From assembly GCF_004803755.1 (NCBI RefSeq), contig NZ_CP032311.1, positions 4,232,501 through 4,296,500 on the forward strand: DNA of 64,000 bases, in the 5' to 3' direction. The notes beneath the pieces were generated by a model. The model was not told the DNA's origin. It saw nothing but the letters and a program-made list of their open reading frames with translations, and did no database searches. Numbering within the stretch: position 1 is the stretch's first letter; each line of letters starts with the position of its first letter. This DNA comes from Pseudomonas sp. DG56-2. Lineage in GTDB: Bacteria; Pseudomonadota; Gammaproteobacteria; Pseudomonadales; Pseudomonadaceae. Of the stretch, positions 26,106 to 40,296 are shown piece by piece. The translations under genes and the position numbers were made by a program.

Positions 26106-28724
26106 TTAAACGCCCTGCTCCACGAATGGCACGGTCAGGGCCAGCGCGCTGTCCAGCGCTGCGGTGTCAACGCCACCGCCTTGCGCCATATCTGGACGAC
26201 CGCCACCCTTGCCGCCCACGGCGGCAGCGGCTTGCTTCATCAAATCACCGGCTTTGAGTTGGCCAGTCAGGTCTTTGGTCACGCCTGCAACCAGTACAAC
26301 CTTTTCCTCATGGACACTGCCGAGCAGGATCACTGCGCGGCCGAGTTTGTTCTTCAGTTGATCGACCAGCGCCAGCAGCGCCTTGCCGTCCTGACCATCC
26401 AGGCGCGCGGCCAGGACCTTGACGCCCTTGACATCGACAGCCGTATTGGACAGGTCGTCGCCCGCAGCACTGGCAGCCTTGGCCTGCAGTTGCTCCAGTT
26501 GTTTTTCCAACTGACGGTTGCGCTCCAGCACTGCCGAGAGCTTGTCGATCAAATTGTCGCGACTGCCCTTGACCAGTTGCGCAGCTTCCTTGAGTTGCTC
26601 TTCGGCAGCATTGAGGTAAGCCAGTGCGGCTTCGCCAGTGACCGCTTCGATACGGCGCACACCGGAAGCAACACCCCCTTCGCTGATGATCTTGAGCAGG
26701 CCGATATCGCCGGTGCGCTTGGCATGGATACCGCCACACAGCTCGACGGAGAAGTCGCCACCCATGCTCAGTACACGCACGCTATCGCCATACTTCTCAC
26801 CGAACAGCGCCATGGCGCCCTTCTGTTTGGCGGTGTCGATATCGGTCTCTTCGGTTTGCACCTCGGAGTTCTTGCGCACTTCGCGGTTGACGATGTCTTC
26901 CAGGGCCTTGAGCTGCTCTGGCTTGACGGCCTCGAAGTGGCTGAAGTCAAAACGCAGGCGCTGGCTATCAACCAGCGAGCCTTTCTGCTGTACATGATCA
27001 CCCAGCACCTGGCGCAGCGCCGCATGCAGCAAGTGAGTAGCGGAGTGGTTCAGCGAGGTGGCGTGCTGCACATCGGCATCGACCGTGGCCTGGACCCTGG
27101 AGCCGACCACCAGCGTACCGCTGGCTACCTGGCCATGATGCAGGAATGCACCACCCGTCTTGGTGGTGTCGCGCACATCGAAGCGCATGTTGCCAGCCTG
27201 CAGGTAGCCGGTGTCTCCCACCTGGCCGCCGGACTCGGCATAGAACGGCGTGCGATCGAGGATCACAACGCCCTGCTCGCCTTCACCCAGTTGCTCGACG
27301 ACTTTGCCGTCCTTATAAATAGCAACGATGTTCGCCTCGCCTTCAGTGGCGCTATAGCCAATGAACTCGGTCGGTACGTCGACTTTGACCAGGGTGTTGT
27401 AGTCCAGGCCGAAGGCGCTGGCGGAACGCGCGCGCTCACGCTGCGCTTCCATTTCCCGCTCGAAACCTTCTTCGTCGATGGTCAGCTCGCGCTCACGCGC
27501 GATGTCGGCAGTCAGGTCCATCGGGAAACCGTAGGTGTCGTAGAGTTTGAACACCACATCACCCGGTACCACGTTGCCCTTGAGTTCGGCCAGGTCCTGC
27601 TCGAGGATTTTCAGGCCCTGCTCCAGGGTCTTGGCGAACTGCTCTTCTTCAGCCTTGAGCACACGCTCGATGTTGGCTTGCTGCTGCTTGAGCTCCGGGA
27701 AAGCTTCGCCCATTTCGGTCGCCAGGGCTGCAACGATCTTGTAGAAGAAGCTGCCGGTGGCACCCAGCTTGTTACCGTGACGGCAAGCGCGGCGAATGAT
27801 GCGACGCAGCACGTAGCCACGTCCTTCGTTCGATGGCAGCACGCCATCGGCGATCAGGAAACCGCAGGAGCGAATGTGGTCGGAGACTACCTTGAGCGAC
27901 GACTGTTCTTCGTTCTTGCAGCCAATGGCAGCAGCAGAAGCATCGAGCAGACTGCGGAACAAGTCGATTTCATAGTTCGAGTGCACGTGCTGCATCACCG
28001 CACTGATACGCTCCAGGCCCATACCGGTATCTACCGAAGGTGCTGGCAGCGGGTGCAGTACGCCATCGGCAGTACGGTTGAACTGCATGAATACGTTGTT
28101 CCAGATCTCGATGTAGCGGTCACCGTCTTCTTCCGGCGAGCCAGGCGGGCCACCCCAGATGTCCGCGCCGTGGTCGTAGAAGATCTCGGTGCAAGGACCG
28201 CACGGGCCGGTATCACCCATGGTCCAGAAGTTATCGGACGCGTACGGTGCGCCTTTGTTGTCGCCAATGCGCACCATGCGCTCGACTGGCACACCAATTT
28301 CCTTGGTCCAGATGTCGTATGCCTCATCGTCGCTGGCATACACGGTCACCCAGAGTTTTTCCTCTGGCAGGCCAAGCACCTTGGTCAGGAAGGTCCAGGC
28401 ATAGGTGATTGCGTCTTTTTTGAAGTAGTCACCGAAGCTGAAGTTACCCAGCATTTCGAAGAACGTATGGTGACGCGCGGTGTAGCCGACGTTTTCCAGG
28501 TCGCTGTTCTTGCCGCCCGCGCGCACACACTTCTGGCTGCTGGTCGCGCGGGTATAGGCGCGCTTTTCCTGGCCAAGGAAGCAATCCTTGAACTGGTTCA
28601 TCCCCGCGTTGGTGAACAGCAGGGTCGGGTCGTTGCCCGGAATCAAGGAGCTGGAGGCAACTCGGGTGTGTCCCTGCTCTTCGAAGAAGCGAAGGAAGGC
28701 TTCACGGATTTCTGCGCTTTTCAT
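26106..28724 (-). CDS. alaS: Alanyl-tRNA synthetase
   Basis: AlaS charges tRNA-Ala and edits mischarged Ser/Gly. The 872-residue protein contains the class II catalytic core ([17 protein letters not shown] in motif 2), the tRNA-recognition domain, and the editing domain whose zinc ligands are HSATHLLH and the C/H pair in [13 protein letters not shown]-terminal C-Ala domain follows a coiled coil (about 720-760). ATG 28724 with GGAAGAA upstream gives the family N-terminus ([19 protein letters not shown]); an ATG 33 bp earlier is less likely. Confidence 0.97.
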   Translation of the reverse strand: MKSAEIREAFLRFFEEQGHTRVASSSLIPGNDPTLLFTNAGMNQFKDCFLGQEKRAYTRATSSQKCVRAGGKNSDLENVGYTARHHTFFEMLGNFSFGDYFKKDAITYAWTFLTKVLGLPEEKLWVTVYASDDEAYDIWTKEIGVPVERMVRIGDNKGAPYASDNFWTMGDTGPCGPCTEIFYDHGADIWGGPPGSPEEDGDRYIEIWNNVFMQFNRTADGVLHPLPAPSVDTGMGLERISAVMQHVHSNYEIDLFRSLLDASAAAIGCKNEEQSSLKVVSDHIRSCGFLIADGVLPSNEGRGYVLRRIIRRACRHGNKLGATGSFFYKIVAALATEMGEAFPELKQQQANIERVLKAEEEQFAKTLEQGLKILEQDLAELKGNVVPGDVVFKLYDTYGFPMDLTADIARERELTIDEEGFEREMEAQRERARSASAFGLDYNTLVKVDVPTEFIGYSATEGEANIVAIYKDGKVVEQLGEGEQGVVILDRTPFYAESGGQVGDTGYLQAGNMRFDVRDTTKTGGAFLHHGQVASGTLVVGSRVQATVDADVQHATSLNHSATHLLHAALRQVLGDHVQQKGSLVDSQRLRFDFSHFEAVKPEQLKALEDIVNREVRKNSEVQTEETDIDTAKQKGAMALFGEKYGDSVRVLSMGGDFSVELCGGIHAKRTGDIGLLKIISEGGVASGVRRIEAVTGEAALAYLNAAEEQLKEAAQLVKGSRDNLIDKLSAVLERNRQLEKQLEQLQAKAASAAGDDLSNTAVDVKGVKVLAARLDGQDGKALLALVDQLKNKLGRAVILLGSVHEEKVVLVAGVTKDLTGQLKAGDLMKQAAAAVGGKGGGRPDMAQGGGVDTAALDSALALTVPFVEQGV

Positions 28725-28962
28725 AGGTTCTTCCACGGAAACGGCGGCCTGCGTCAAATTGACGAAACGACGGCAAAGGGCCGCATTATATCGGGCCTTA
28801 GGCCTGGGTGCAGTGTGTTTATGCTATAGAAACCGTCAATTGGACTGCTTGCAACGGTTTCCTCGATGAAATGGCATTCATCCGACAAAAAAATCGTTAG
28901 CAGCCTATACGTTCAAGCGGCGAATGTGCTAATAATTCGCTGCCGCCGACGACCGGTGGCAA

Positions 28963-29108
28963 CGTTCTCAGGGCGGGGTGCAATTCCCCACCGGCGGTAA
29001 TTGCGCGCAATGCGCATAGCCCGCGAGCGCTTGCAGGTTTGCCTGCAAGGTCAGCAGACCCGGTGTGATTCCGGGGCCGACGGTCATAGTCCGGATGAAG
29101 AGAGAACG
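28963..29108 (+). promoter_or_regulatory. FMN riboswitch (RFN element)
   Basis: The conserved RFN core is plainly visible: a closing stem CGTTCTC...GAGAACG, CAGGGCGGGGTGCAATTCCC, CACCGGCGGTAAT, AGCCCGCGAGCG, and GACCCGGTGTGATTCCGG followed by CCGACGGTCATAGTCCGGAT. It ends about 96 bp before the lumazine synthase start codon. A downstream hairpin, AGGCAC-CGCC-GTGCCT, at about 29114-29130 may form part of the expression platform. FMN binding should reduce expression of the gene below. Confidence 0.95.
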
Positions 29109-29204
29109 GGATAGGCACCGCCGTGCCTGTCGCTGCGCACCTGCGTGGCGAAGTCCCTTTCGATCCAGATGCCCTGTTTCTCATACAAACAGGAGTCCGT
29201 TTCA

Positions 29205-29711
29205 ATGCAACCTACCGCAATTGATAGCAAAAACCCTTCCCACGAGCGGATCGCGTTTATCCAAGCCTGCTGGCACAAGGATATTGTCGATCAGGCACGC
29301 AAAGCGTTCGTCGAGGAAATGCTCGTTTTGGGCTATCAGGCCAGTGACATCGACTTTTTTGAAGTCGGTGGCGCCTTCGAAATTCCCCTGCACGCCAAAC
29401 TGCTGGCGCGTACCGGCCGCTATGCCGGCATCGTTGCCGCTGGTCTGGTCGTCGATGGAGGTCTGTATCGCCATGAATTCGTGGCCCAGGCGGTGATCAG
29501 CGGCCTGATGCAGGTGCAACTGGAAACTGAAGTACCGGTGTTTTCCGCGGTACTCACCCCGCATCACTTTCACGCAGGCGATGAGCATCAGAACTTCTAC
29601 TTCGAGCACTTCCTGGTCAAAGGCGCCGAGGCAGCGAAGACCTGCGCCGACACCCTGCAGAAGCTGCGCGCTGTACGTCGCATCGAAGCGCCGCAAAAAC
29701 GCGTAGGTTGA
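29205..29711 (+). CDS. ribH: 6,7-dimethyl-8-ribityllumazine synthase (RibH2 type)
   Basis: Lumazine synthase condenses the ribityl-amino-pyrimidine with dihydroxybutanone phosphate, the penultimate step to riboflavin. The 168-residue protein shows the substrate-binding VGGAFEIPLHAKLLA and the basic loop HHFHAGDEHQNFYFEHF. The latter, and the overall wording, look more like the type II (RibH2) enzymes than the ~155-residue RibH of the main rib operon. Start at 29205 has AGGAG upstream. It is a single gene behind an FMN riboswitch, so it is probably a flavin-responsive second copy. A main ribH elsewhere is inferred, not seen. Confidence 0.9.
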   Translation: MQPTAIDSKNPSHERIAFIQACWHKDIVDQARKAFVEEMLVLGYQASDIDFFEVGGAFEIPLHAKLLARTGRYAGIVAAGLVVDGGLYRHEFVAQAVISGLMQVQLETEVPVFSAVLTPHHFHAGDEHQNFYFEHFLVKGAEAAKTCADTLQKLRAVRRIEAPQKRVG

Positions 29712-29776
29712 TTGGCAGTGGCCGAGGTGGGAGCAACGCTTCTACCTTGGCCAACTGAGAACCGACAGGGTTTTAC

Positions 29777-30784
29777 TCAGGCCAACTGATCGGGCGTAGT
29801 CGGCACCACTAGAATCCCCGCGCGCAATCCATTCTTGACCTTGGGGTTGGGGAAGATGATGCGAGCGCCCTCCTCCTCCACAATCCAGCGCGTATTGGCC
29901 AAGTCTTCGGCCAGCAAGTAGCCCTTGGACAGTTCCGAGAAGTTCTCGATATCCGCCGGCAGGTGCAGGTGGAAGCTGTCACTGTGCTTGATGATTTCGC
30001 GCGCTACGCTGAACAATTGCAAGCCATCCAGTGCTTCTGGCGCTTCAGGCTCGTTGCCTTCGATGATTTGCTTGAGGCGAGTTTCCAGTCGGTCGAGGTT
30101 GACCTGCTCGTTCTGCCCAAAGGGACGCGCTTTGCCGAGTTCCAGGGTAAAGGCTTCTGCACCCAGCTGCTCATAGGTGTATGCGGTAAAGGTCACTGAA
30201 GCCTTGCTCTGCAACAGCACGGCCTCCATGCCGGCTGCACGCAAGCGTGCCAACTCGCGACGCGAATGCTGACGACCGTCCTTGTAGGGGTACAAAGCGA
30301 ACTGCTCGATTTTCGAACCACGAATGGCTGTGTGCAGATCGTAGTGCAGCCGGACACGCTCGGGCACACCGAAAAAGACCGCCGCCAAACGCTCTAGCTC
30401 ACAAGCGCGCAGCGCTTCCGAACCACTGGAAAGCTCGTGCCGACCATTGAACAGGCGATTGACGTCCTGCTCGATGTAACGCTCGCCTTTACGGATTGCC
30501 TCGGGGTTGCCAAACAGAAACAGAATTCTGGCCCGCGGCTTGATTTCACCGCCGGCAATGCCGTGGAGCAGATCGTCGAGCAGCTCGATCGGCGCAGTTT
30601 CATTGCCATGGATGCCCGCCGAGAGCAGCAGGTCCATACCATTGTCACGAGCCTCTGGGGGACGCACCTCAAGCGCGCCCTCTCCGAGCCAGCGCATACG
30701 CACGCCGTCGACAGTCAGCTGGGTCTTCTCTGCCGGTTCACGACCGGCAAGGGTCAGTTCGAGCAGTTTGCCGAGGGCGAGCAT
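29777..30784 (-). CDS. astE: Succinylglutamate desuccinylase
   Basis: AstE (AruE) releases succinate and glutamate from N-succinylglutamate, the last step of the arginine succinyltransferase (AST) pathway. The 335-residue zinc hydrolase of the aspartoacylase family shows [13 protein letters not shown] (zinc His/Glu), [21 protein letters not shown], the zinc His in [10 protein letters not shown], and a catalytic Glu in [12 protein letters not shown]. It is the last gene of the aru/ast operon, 10 bp after the small conserved gene. A 10-bp near-perfect inverted repeat, TGGCCGAGGT/ACCTTGGCCA (29719-29753), lies between it and convergent ribH and may limit read-through. Confidence 0.95.
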   Translation of the reverse strand: MLALGKLLELTLAGREPAEKTQLTVDGVRMRWLGEGALEVRPPEARDNGMDLLLSAGIHGNETAPIELLDDLLHGIAGGEIKPRARILFLFGNPEAIRKGERYIEQDVNRLFNGRHELSSGSEALRACELERLAAVFFGVPERVRLHYDLHTAIRGSKIEQFALYPYKDGRQHSRRELARLRAAGMEAVLLQSKASVTFTAYTYEQLGAEAFTLELGKARPFGQNEQVNLDRLETRLKQIIEGNEPEAPEALDGLQLFSVAREIIKHSDSFHLHLPADIENFSELSKGYLLAEDLANTRWIVEEEGARIIFPNPKVKNGLRAGILVVPTTPDQLA

Positions 30785-30794
30785 GGGCTATTCC

Positions 30795-31085
30795 TTAGTG
30801 ATGGTGGCCGCAATCAGGACCATGGACGTGATCTTCATCGTCGCCGGCATCTGCCGGTTCCATTTCCAGCTGCAGGCTTACCAGGTTGGTAGCCAACGGA
30901 CGCAGCAGCAGGTTGGCGTACTCTTCGTCGTCTTCTTCGACGTCGACGCCGATCAGCAACTGACCACGGCCATCCTGCTGGATCCATACCTCCTTGCCTT
31001 GCCAGACCACCGCAAAGCGGGTGCAGGAAGTTTCCAGCTGGGTGCCATCTTCATCTTCAAGGATCAGTCGCAGGGCGTCGGACAT
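30795..31085 (-). CDS. Small conserved protein of the arginine catabolism operon, unknown function
   Basis: A 96-residue acidic protein with a beta-rich start (LRLILEDEDGTQLETSCTRF), an acidic middle (GVDVEEDDEEYANLL) and a His-rich end (EDHVHGPDCGHHH) that could bind a metal. It lies between astB and astE with 10-14 bp gaps, so it is surely co-transcribed. A gene at the same place exists in P. aeruginosa (between aruB and aruE). No enzymatic role is known to me; a metal-related accessory to the zinc enzyme AstE is only a guess. Confidence 0.85.
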   Translation of the reverse strand: MSDALRLILEDEDGTQLETSCTRFAVVWQGKEVWIQQDGRGQLLIGVDVEEDDEEYANLLLRPLATNLVSLQLEMEPADAGDDEDHVHGPDCGHHH

Positions 31086-31099
31086 AGTCGAGTTCTCTA

Positions 31100-32449
31100 T
31101 CAAGGTTGGAGTTGGAACGGATAAACCGAACCCAGCTTCAGGATCTGGGTCAGTTCGTCCAGCGCAGCTCGACACTCCAGCAACAACTGCGGATCCGCCA
31201 GGTCGGTTTCAACCAGGCGGTCGCGGTAGTGCTTGTCGACCCACTGGGTCAGGGTGTCGTACAACGAAGGCGTCATGATAACCCCTGGATTGACCGCTGC
31301 CAGTTCAGTTTCTTTCAGCGCTACGCGCAAACGCAGGCAAGCCGGACCTCCGCCGTTTTGCATGCTCTGCTTGAGGTCGAAAACCTTGACCTCGCCAACC
31401 GGACCAGCCTGGCTGGTCAAACTCGCCAGGTAAGCCCAGACCCGCTCATTGTTGCGGCATTCTTCAGGCACGATGAGCAGCATCGAACCGTCGGCGCGGG
31501 ACAACAGCTGACTGTTGAACAGGTACGAACGCACTGCATCCTCTACCGTCACAGCCGAGCGTGGCACGCAGATCGCCTTGAAGTTGCCACCCCGTTTAGC
31601 CAGTTTAGCCTGCAGTTGGCCAAGCATCGCCTCGGTCTCGAGGAAGGCGTCTTCGTGGTAGAAAAGCACCTCACCGTTGCCCACCGCGATCACGTCATTA
31701 TGGAACACGCCCTGATCGATAACCGCAGGATTCTGCTGGCCGAAAACCACACCGTCCTCACTCAGGCCATGCAAGCGGGCGACCGCCTGGGATGCTTCGA
31801 GGGTCTGGCGCGCCGGGTATTTCTGCGGTGCTGGATAGCGGTTGTCAAAAGCACTGCGACCGTAGACGAAGAACTCCACGCCGGCTTCGCCGTAGCTGCG
31901 GCAGAAACGAGTATGGTTGGCAGCACCTTCATCACCGAACTGAGCCACTGCAGGCAGCGCGGCATGGTGAGCGAAATGTTTGCTGTCAGCGAACATCGCC
32001 CCAAGTACACGACTGGTGGTCGGGTGTTCGATGCTGCGGTGATATTTGCAATTGAGGTTGGCAGCGGTGAAATGGACGCGACCATCGGCCGTATCGGCAC
32101 TTGGACTTACAGTGGCGGCGTTGGCGACCCACATGCTCGAAGCCGAGCAACTGGCAACCAGCAACGGCATCGCTTCTTTCGCGGCGCGCTGGATGACTTC
32201 TGCATCACTACCAGAGAACCCCAGGCGACGCAGGGCAGCAACGTCCGGGCGCTCCTGCGGAGCAAGAACACCTTGCTGGAAGCCCATTTCCATCAGCGCC
32301 TTCATCTTCGCCAGGCCCTGGAGTGCAGCTTCGCGCGGGTTGGAGCCCTGCTGGCTGTTGCTTTGCGAGGCAACGTTACCGTAAGACAACCCGCCGTAGT
32401 TATGCGTCGGTCCCACCAGACCATCAAAGTTCACTTCAAACGATTTCAT
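31100..32449 (-). CDS. astB: N-succinylarginine dihydrolase
   Basis: AstB (AruB) hydrolyses N2-succinylarginine to succinylornithine, CO2 and two ammonia. The 449-residue protein belongs to the amidinotransferase/hydrolase superfamily. Conserved blocks are [18 protein letters not shown] at the start, [19 protein letters not shown], the His-bearing FFVYGRSAF region, and the C-terminal [12 protein letters not shown] containing the catalytic Cys. ATG 32449 begins the family N-terminus ([11 protein letters not shown]). It follows astD by 24 bp. Confidence 0.96.
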   Translation of the reverse strand: MKSFEVNFDGLVGPTHNYGGLSYGNVASQSNSQQGSNPREAALQGLAKMKALMEMGFQQGVLAPQERPDVAALRRLGFSGSDAEVIQRAAKEAMPLLVASCSASSMWVANAATVSPSADTADGRVHFTAANLNCKYHRSIEHPTTSRVLGAMFADSKHFAHHAALPAVAQFGDEGAANHTRFCRSYGEAGVEFFVYGRSAFDNRYPAPQKYPARQTLEASQAVARLHGLSEDGVVFGQQNPAVIDQGVFHNDVIAVGNGEVLFYHEDAFLETEAMLGQLQAKLAKRGGNFKAICVPRSAVTVEDAVRSYLFNSQLLSRADGSMLLIVPEECRNNERVWAYLASLTSQAGPVGEVKVFDLKQSMQNGGGPACLRLRVALKETELAAVNPGVIMTPSLYDTLTQWVDKHYRDRLVETDLADPQLLLECRAALDELTQILKLGSVYPFQLQP

Positions 32450-32473
32450 CGGCAAGGCTCCGTGGACCTTTTG

Positions 32474-34962
<2,489 letters not shown>

Positions 34963-35036
34963 GCTATCTCCTCGGGCGGCGACCTGTGGCCACCGCGAAA
35001 CTCGATCTGGGGTGCTCGGCTATCAAGCCGCAGGGG

Positions 35037-36056
35037 TCAAACCGCAACCAGGCGCACACTGGCGCCTTCACCGACGCCCAGGGCTTCGGCTGCTTCAAGA
35101 CTCAAGGTGACCGGCTTGCCGGGCACCCAATCGAGCTCCAGCAATACGGCGCGGTAGTCCTGCAGTTGGCCGTTGCAGACCAGATAGGGACGCCCGCCCT
35201 TGACCTCCGTGCTATCGAGCTTGACCGGCACAACCCGGCTCTGGGCTATCGAACGGATGCTCGAGACCCGCGCATGCAATGTCGGACCGCCATCGAAGAT
35301 GTCGATGTAGTGATCCGTCTCGAAGCCTTCACGCATCAGGATGTCGAAGGTGATCTGCGCACGTGGATGCACCTGGCCCATGGCCTCTTGCGCGGCATCG
35401 GGCAGCAGCGGTACGTAAATCGGGTAATGCGGCATCAGCTCGGCCAGAAAGGTCCGGCTTTTCAGGCCGCACAAGCGCTCGGCCTCGGCATAGTTGAGGT
35501 CAAAGAAGTTACGCCCGATGGCATCCCAGAATGGCGAATCACCGTTTTCGTCGCTGTAGCCCACGATTTCGGTCACCACCGAATCGGCGAAGCGCTCCGG
35601 GTGCGCGGCCATGAACAGCAGGCGGCCACGGGAGTTGAGCTCCGACCAGCCCGTACCGACCAGTTCCGGCAATACATAAAAGCTGGTGAGCAGGCTATTG
35701 CCTGTCAGGTCGTGACATTGCGAGAGCACATGAATCTTGTTGTGGATCTTCAGCTCACGCGAGGCGTGTACAAAGGTTTCATTACGGAAGCTGTAGAACG
35801 GCTCGGAATAGCCCGCCGACGCCACAATCGCCGAGCAGCCGACCAGCTTACCGGTAATGCTGTCTTCAAGGACAAAGAAATAGCTCTCTTCGCCGTTGAA
35901 ACTGACCTCGGCAGCGAAGGAGGTCTCTGAAGCGGCAATCTTGTCGCTCAAACGACCGGCATCATCTGGCAAGGACGTGACACCAATGGGGCTGTCCGCT
36001 GCCAGACGCTGTACTTCGCCTAGATCAGCCACTTGCGCGGGGCGCATCACCAGCAT
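35037..36056 (-). CDS. aruF: Arginine/ornithine N-succinyltransferase, subunit AruF
   Basis: The partner of AruG and clearly homologous to it: both share the architecture MRPAQVADLGEVQRLA... and a GYSDENGDSPFWDAIGRNFF block. 339 residues from ATG 36056, which has AAAGGAGTG upstream; a longer open frame of 24 extra residues is not needed. Pseudomonas uses two tandem subunits where E. coli has a single AstA. It follows aruC by ~130 bp. Confidence 0.93.
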   Translation of the reverse strand: MLVMRPAQVADLGEVQRLAADSPIGVTSLPDDAGRLSDKIAASETSFAAEVSFNGEESYFFVLEDSITGKLVGCSAIVASAGYSEPFYSFRNETFVHASRELKIHNKIHVLSQCHDLTGNSLLTSFYVLPELVGTGWSELNSRGRLLFMAAHPERFADSVVTEIVGYSDENGDSPFWDAIGRNFFDLNYAEAERLCGLKSRTFLAELMPHYPIYVPLLPDAAQEAMGQVHPRAQITFDILMREGFETDHYIDIFDGGPTLHARVSSIRSIAQSRVVPVKLDSTEVKGGRPYLVCNGQLQDYRAVLLELDWVPGKPVTLSLEAAEALGVGEGASVRLVAV

Positions 36057-36187
36057 GGTGTCACTCCTTTCGGGAAAACAGGCCAGCCATCGCCAGCACA
36101 GAAAAAAACAGCAGGTACCCTTGGGCACGTGCTCTGGAATTCGGATTCACCGGCCCCGAAGGACCGATGAACATACCTGGGCGTCAA

Positions 36188-37553
<1,366 letters not shown>

Positions 37554-37687
37554 AATAGGGTCGCAAAGGCGCAGTTTAAACGGTGCGAGGGACGGGTGGG
37601 AGATTCTGTTCGGATGGATCAATCGCAGGCCCCTACCCTGTCCGGCCAGACCGAAATCCGGGCCTGCACCGCGAGGCGATTAAAACG

Positions 37688-38668
37688 TTAACCGCGTTCG
37701 GCAGGCACCGAGGACAGCTCGAAAGGACTGCTGCTTCGTCGCTGGTTACGGTCTTCACGTGGCGTTGCGCCAAAGAAGTTGCGATAAGCACTGGAGAAAT
37801 GCGGGCCTGAGGAAAAACCACAGGACAAACCAATCTGGATGATCGACTTACTGGTCTGCATCAACATCTGTCGCGCCTTGTTCAGGCGCAACTCCAGGTA
37901 ATACTGGCTGGGTACGCGATTGAGGTATTGCTTGAAGATGCGCTCCAACTGACGCCGCGACACGCACACGTGCTGGGCAATTTCGTCCGTGGTCAACGGC
38001 TCTTCGATGTTGGCCTCCATCAGCAACACCGCCTGGGTCAGCTTCGGGTGACTCGAGCCCAGGCGATTCTGCAATGGAATGCGCTGGCGCTCACCGCCCT
38101 CGCGAATCCGCTCGACCACCAACTCTTCAGACACCGCACCCGCAAGTTCAGCACCATGGTCGCGAGCCAGCACTGCCAACAGCAAGTCGATAACCGACAT
38201 CCCGCCACATGCCGTCAGGCGATCACGATCCCAATCGAACAGGTGACTGGTGGCAATGACCTTGGGAAAGCGCTCAGCAAAATCATCCTGCCACCGCCAG
38301 TGCACCGCTGCACGGTAGCCATCGAGCAAGCCCAATTGCGCCAACGGATAAACCCCGGCCGACAGCCCGCCGACAACACAACCGGCACGGGCCAACTGCT
38401 TGAGAGCGCTGGCCAGCCCAGAGGCCACCGCTGCAGGTGGCTCATCCGCCAGCAAAAACAGTTTCTGGCAACCTTCCAGGCGCCCGACCCAAGGCTCGCC
38501 AGGCAGACGCCAGGCACCTTCAACGGCGGGTTCGGCCTGCAGGAACGACAACTCGTAGACCACCTCTGGATGCACCCGCTGAGCAACCCGTAAAACCTCT
38601 TCGGCCAGCGCCAGGGTCAGGGCTTTGGTGCTTGGCCAGATGAGAAAACCGATTCGCTGGGTGGTCAT
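37688..38668 (-). CDS. argR: Arginine-responsive AraC/XylS-family regulator ArgR
   Basis: ArgR of Pseudomonas activates arginine catabolism and uptake and represses arginine synthesis. It is unrelated to E. coli ArgR. The 326-residue protein has an N-terminal DJ-1/PfpI-like (GlxA-type) domain (about 5-180, with RIGFLIWPSTKALTL and the AGCVVGGLSAGVYPLA elbow) and a C-terminal AraC double helix-turn-helix (about 215-310, with TTDEIAQHVCVSRRQLERIF and IIQIGLSCGFSSGPHFSSAY). It lies downstream of the aot importer genes and upstream of aruC, so it is autoregulated within the aot-argR operon as in P. aeruginosa. Confidence 0.96.
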   Translation of the reverse strand: MTTQRIGFLIWPSTKALTLALAEEVLRVAQRVHPEVVYELSFLQAEPAVEGAWRLPGEPWVGRLEGCQKLFLLADEPPAAVASGLASALKQLARAGCVVGGLSAGVYPLAQLGLLDGYRAAVHWRWQDDFAERFPKVIATSHLFDWDRDRLTACGGMSVIDLLLAVLARDHGAELAGAVSEELVVERIREGGERQRIPLQNRLGSSHPKLTQAVLLMEANIEEPLTTDEIAQHVCVSRRQLERIFKQYLNRVPSQYYLELRLNKARQMLMQTSKSIIQIGLSCGFSSGPHFSSAYRNFFGATPREDRNQRRSSSPFELSSVPAERG

Positions 38669-38766
38669 TGGGTGCGGTCCGAAACCTGAGAAAGGTCAAG
38701 AAGATAAAGCCCGGTCAGGCTGCGATCAGTTCGCAGCATGACCCATTTTGGTGCAAAACAGCAATC

Positions 38767-39531
38767 TTACTTCAGGCTGCCTGACAGGAATTGCTGCAGG
38801 CGCTCTGATTGCGGATTGACCAGCACTTCGCGCGGGTTACCGGCTTCCTCCACCAGGCCTTTGTGCAGGAACACCAACTGGTTCGACACTTCGCGGGCAA
38901 AGCCCATTTCGTGGGTGACGACCACCATGGTCCGGCCTTCCTGGGCCAGAGACTGCATGACCTTGAGCACATCACCGACCAACTCGGGGTCGAGCGCCGA
39001 CGTAGGTTCGTCGAACAGCATGACCTCCGGCTCCATCGCCAGCGCACGGGCAATGGCCACACGCTGCTGCTCGCCGCCGGACATATGCCCAGGGTAGGCA
39101 TCCTTGCGATGCGACACACCGACCTTGGCCAGGTAATGCTCGGCTTTTTCCAAGGCATCCTTTTTCGACATGCCGAGCACGTGAACCGGTGCCTCGATGA
39201 TGTTTTCCAAGGCGGTCATGTGCGACCACAGATTGAAGTGCTGAAACACCATCGACAGGCGCGAACGCATGCGCTGCAACTGCTTGGGATCGGCCGCCTT
39301 CAGTGCGCCGTCCTTGTTGGCCACCAACTTGAGCTCTTCGTTGTTGAGCAGGATCTTGCCCGCATGCGGCTGCTCGAGCAGGTTGATGCAACGCAAGAAA
39401 GTACTTTTGCCCGAACCACTGGAGCCGATGATGCTGATCACGTCGCCCGCCTTTGCGGCCAGGGACACGCCCTTGAGCACTTCGTGACTGCCATAGCGTT
39501 TATGTAGGTCTTGGACTTGAAGTTTGTACAT
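38767..39531 (-). CDS. aotP: Arginine/ornithine ABC transporter ATP-binding protein AotP
   Basis: The ATPase of a polar amino acid importer. In 254 residues: Walker A GSSGSGKSTF, Q-loop MVFQHFNLW, signature MSGGEQQRVAIARAL, Walker B VMLFDEPTSAL, and the switch His in VVVTHEMGFA. ATG 39531 begins the family N-terminus (MYKLQVQDLHKRYG). It follows aotM after 66 bp. In P. aeruginosa another gene (aotO) lies in this gap; here it is absent. Confidence 0.96.
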   Translation of the reverse strand: MYKLQVQDLHKRYGSHEVLKGVSLAAKAGDVISIIGSSGSGKSTFLRCINLLEQPHAGKILLNNEELKLVANKDGALKAADPKQLQRMRSRLSMVFQHFNLWSHMTALENIIEAPVHVLGMSKKDALEKAEHYLAKVGVSHRKDAYPGHMSGGEQQRVAIARALAMEPEVMLFDEPTSALDPELVGDVLKVMQSLAQEGRTMVVVTHEMGFAREVSNQLVFLHKGLVEEAGNPREVLVNPQSERLQQFLSGSLK

Positions 39532-39597
39532 GCTGTCGGTTCTCACAAAGCTGTCAGTCTTGAGCTAACGCCCAGGGCAAAAAAGTTACCGCAGGCC

Positions 39598-40296
39598 TTA
39601 GCCCTTGCGCGGTGCCAGGTAGCCAAGCCAGCGGCGCTCGGCCAACTTGAACAGGCGTACCAGAATGAACGTCAGGCACAGATAGAACACGCCGGCAGTG
39701 ATGTAGGCTTCGAACGGCAGGTAATACTGGGCATTGACCGTGCGCGCTGCGCCAGTGATGTCAATCAGGGTAACGATCGACGCCAGACTGGTGGTTTGCA
39801 GCATCATGATCACTTCGTTGCTGTACTGCGGCAGAGCCCGGCGCAACGCCGACGGCAGCAGGATGCGGCGATACATCTTGACCCGCGACATGCCCATGGC
39901 CTTGGCCGCCTCGATCTCGCCATGCGGCGTAGCCCTGAGGCTGCCGGCAATGATTTCCGCGGTGTAGGCACTGGTATTGATGGCAAAGGCCAGGCAAGCA
40001 CAGAAGGTAGCGCTGGACAGCCACGGCCACAGGAAGCTCTCACGCACCGCCTCGAATTGAGCCAGTCCGTAGTAGATTAGGAACAACTGCACCAGCATCG
40101 GCGTGCCGCGAATCACATAGGTGTAAAGCCAGGCAGTCAGGTTGACCAGCGGCTGCTTGGAAACGCGCATCAACCCCAGTGGGATGGCCGTCAGCAAACC
40201 GAAGAACAGCGACAGCGCCAGCAACTTGAGGGTAGTCAGCAAACCACCCAGATACAGGGGCATCGCTTCCCAGATGACGTTGTAGTCGAAAATCAT
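39598..40296 (-). CDS. aotM: Arginine/ornithine ABC transporter permease AotM
   Basis: A 232-residue HisM-type inner-membrane permease with about five membrane helices. The permease EAA-loop is visible as EAAKAMGMSRVKMYRRILLPSA, and the family segment VIRGTPMLVQLFLIYYGL lies in the middle. The start codon overlaps the aotQ stop by 4 bp (ATGA), so the two permease subunits are translationally coupled. They should form a heterodimer. Confidence 0.95.
   Translation of the reverse strand: MIFDYNVIWEAMPLYLGGLLTTLKLLALSLFFGLLTAIPLGLMRVSKQPLVNLTAWLYTYVIRGTPMLVQLFLIYYGLAQFEAVRESFLWPWLSSATFCACLAFAINTSAYTAEIIAGSLRATPHGEIEAAKAMGMSRVKMYRRILLPSALRRALPQYSNEVIMMLQTTSLASIVTLIDITGAARTVNAQYYLPFEAYITAGVFYLCLTFILVRLFKLAERRWLGYLAPRKG

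Noticed and set aside
26181..28829. An open frame of ~880 codons antisense to alaS
   Set aside because: It mirrors the GC-rich third codon positions of alaS, has no ribosome-binding site or domain, and alaS is certain.
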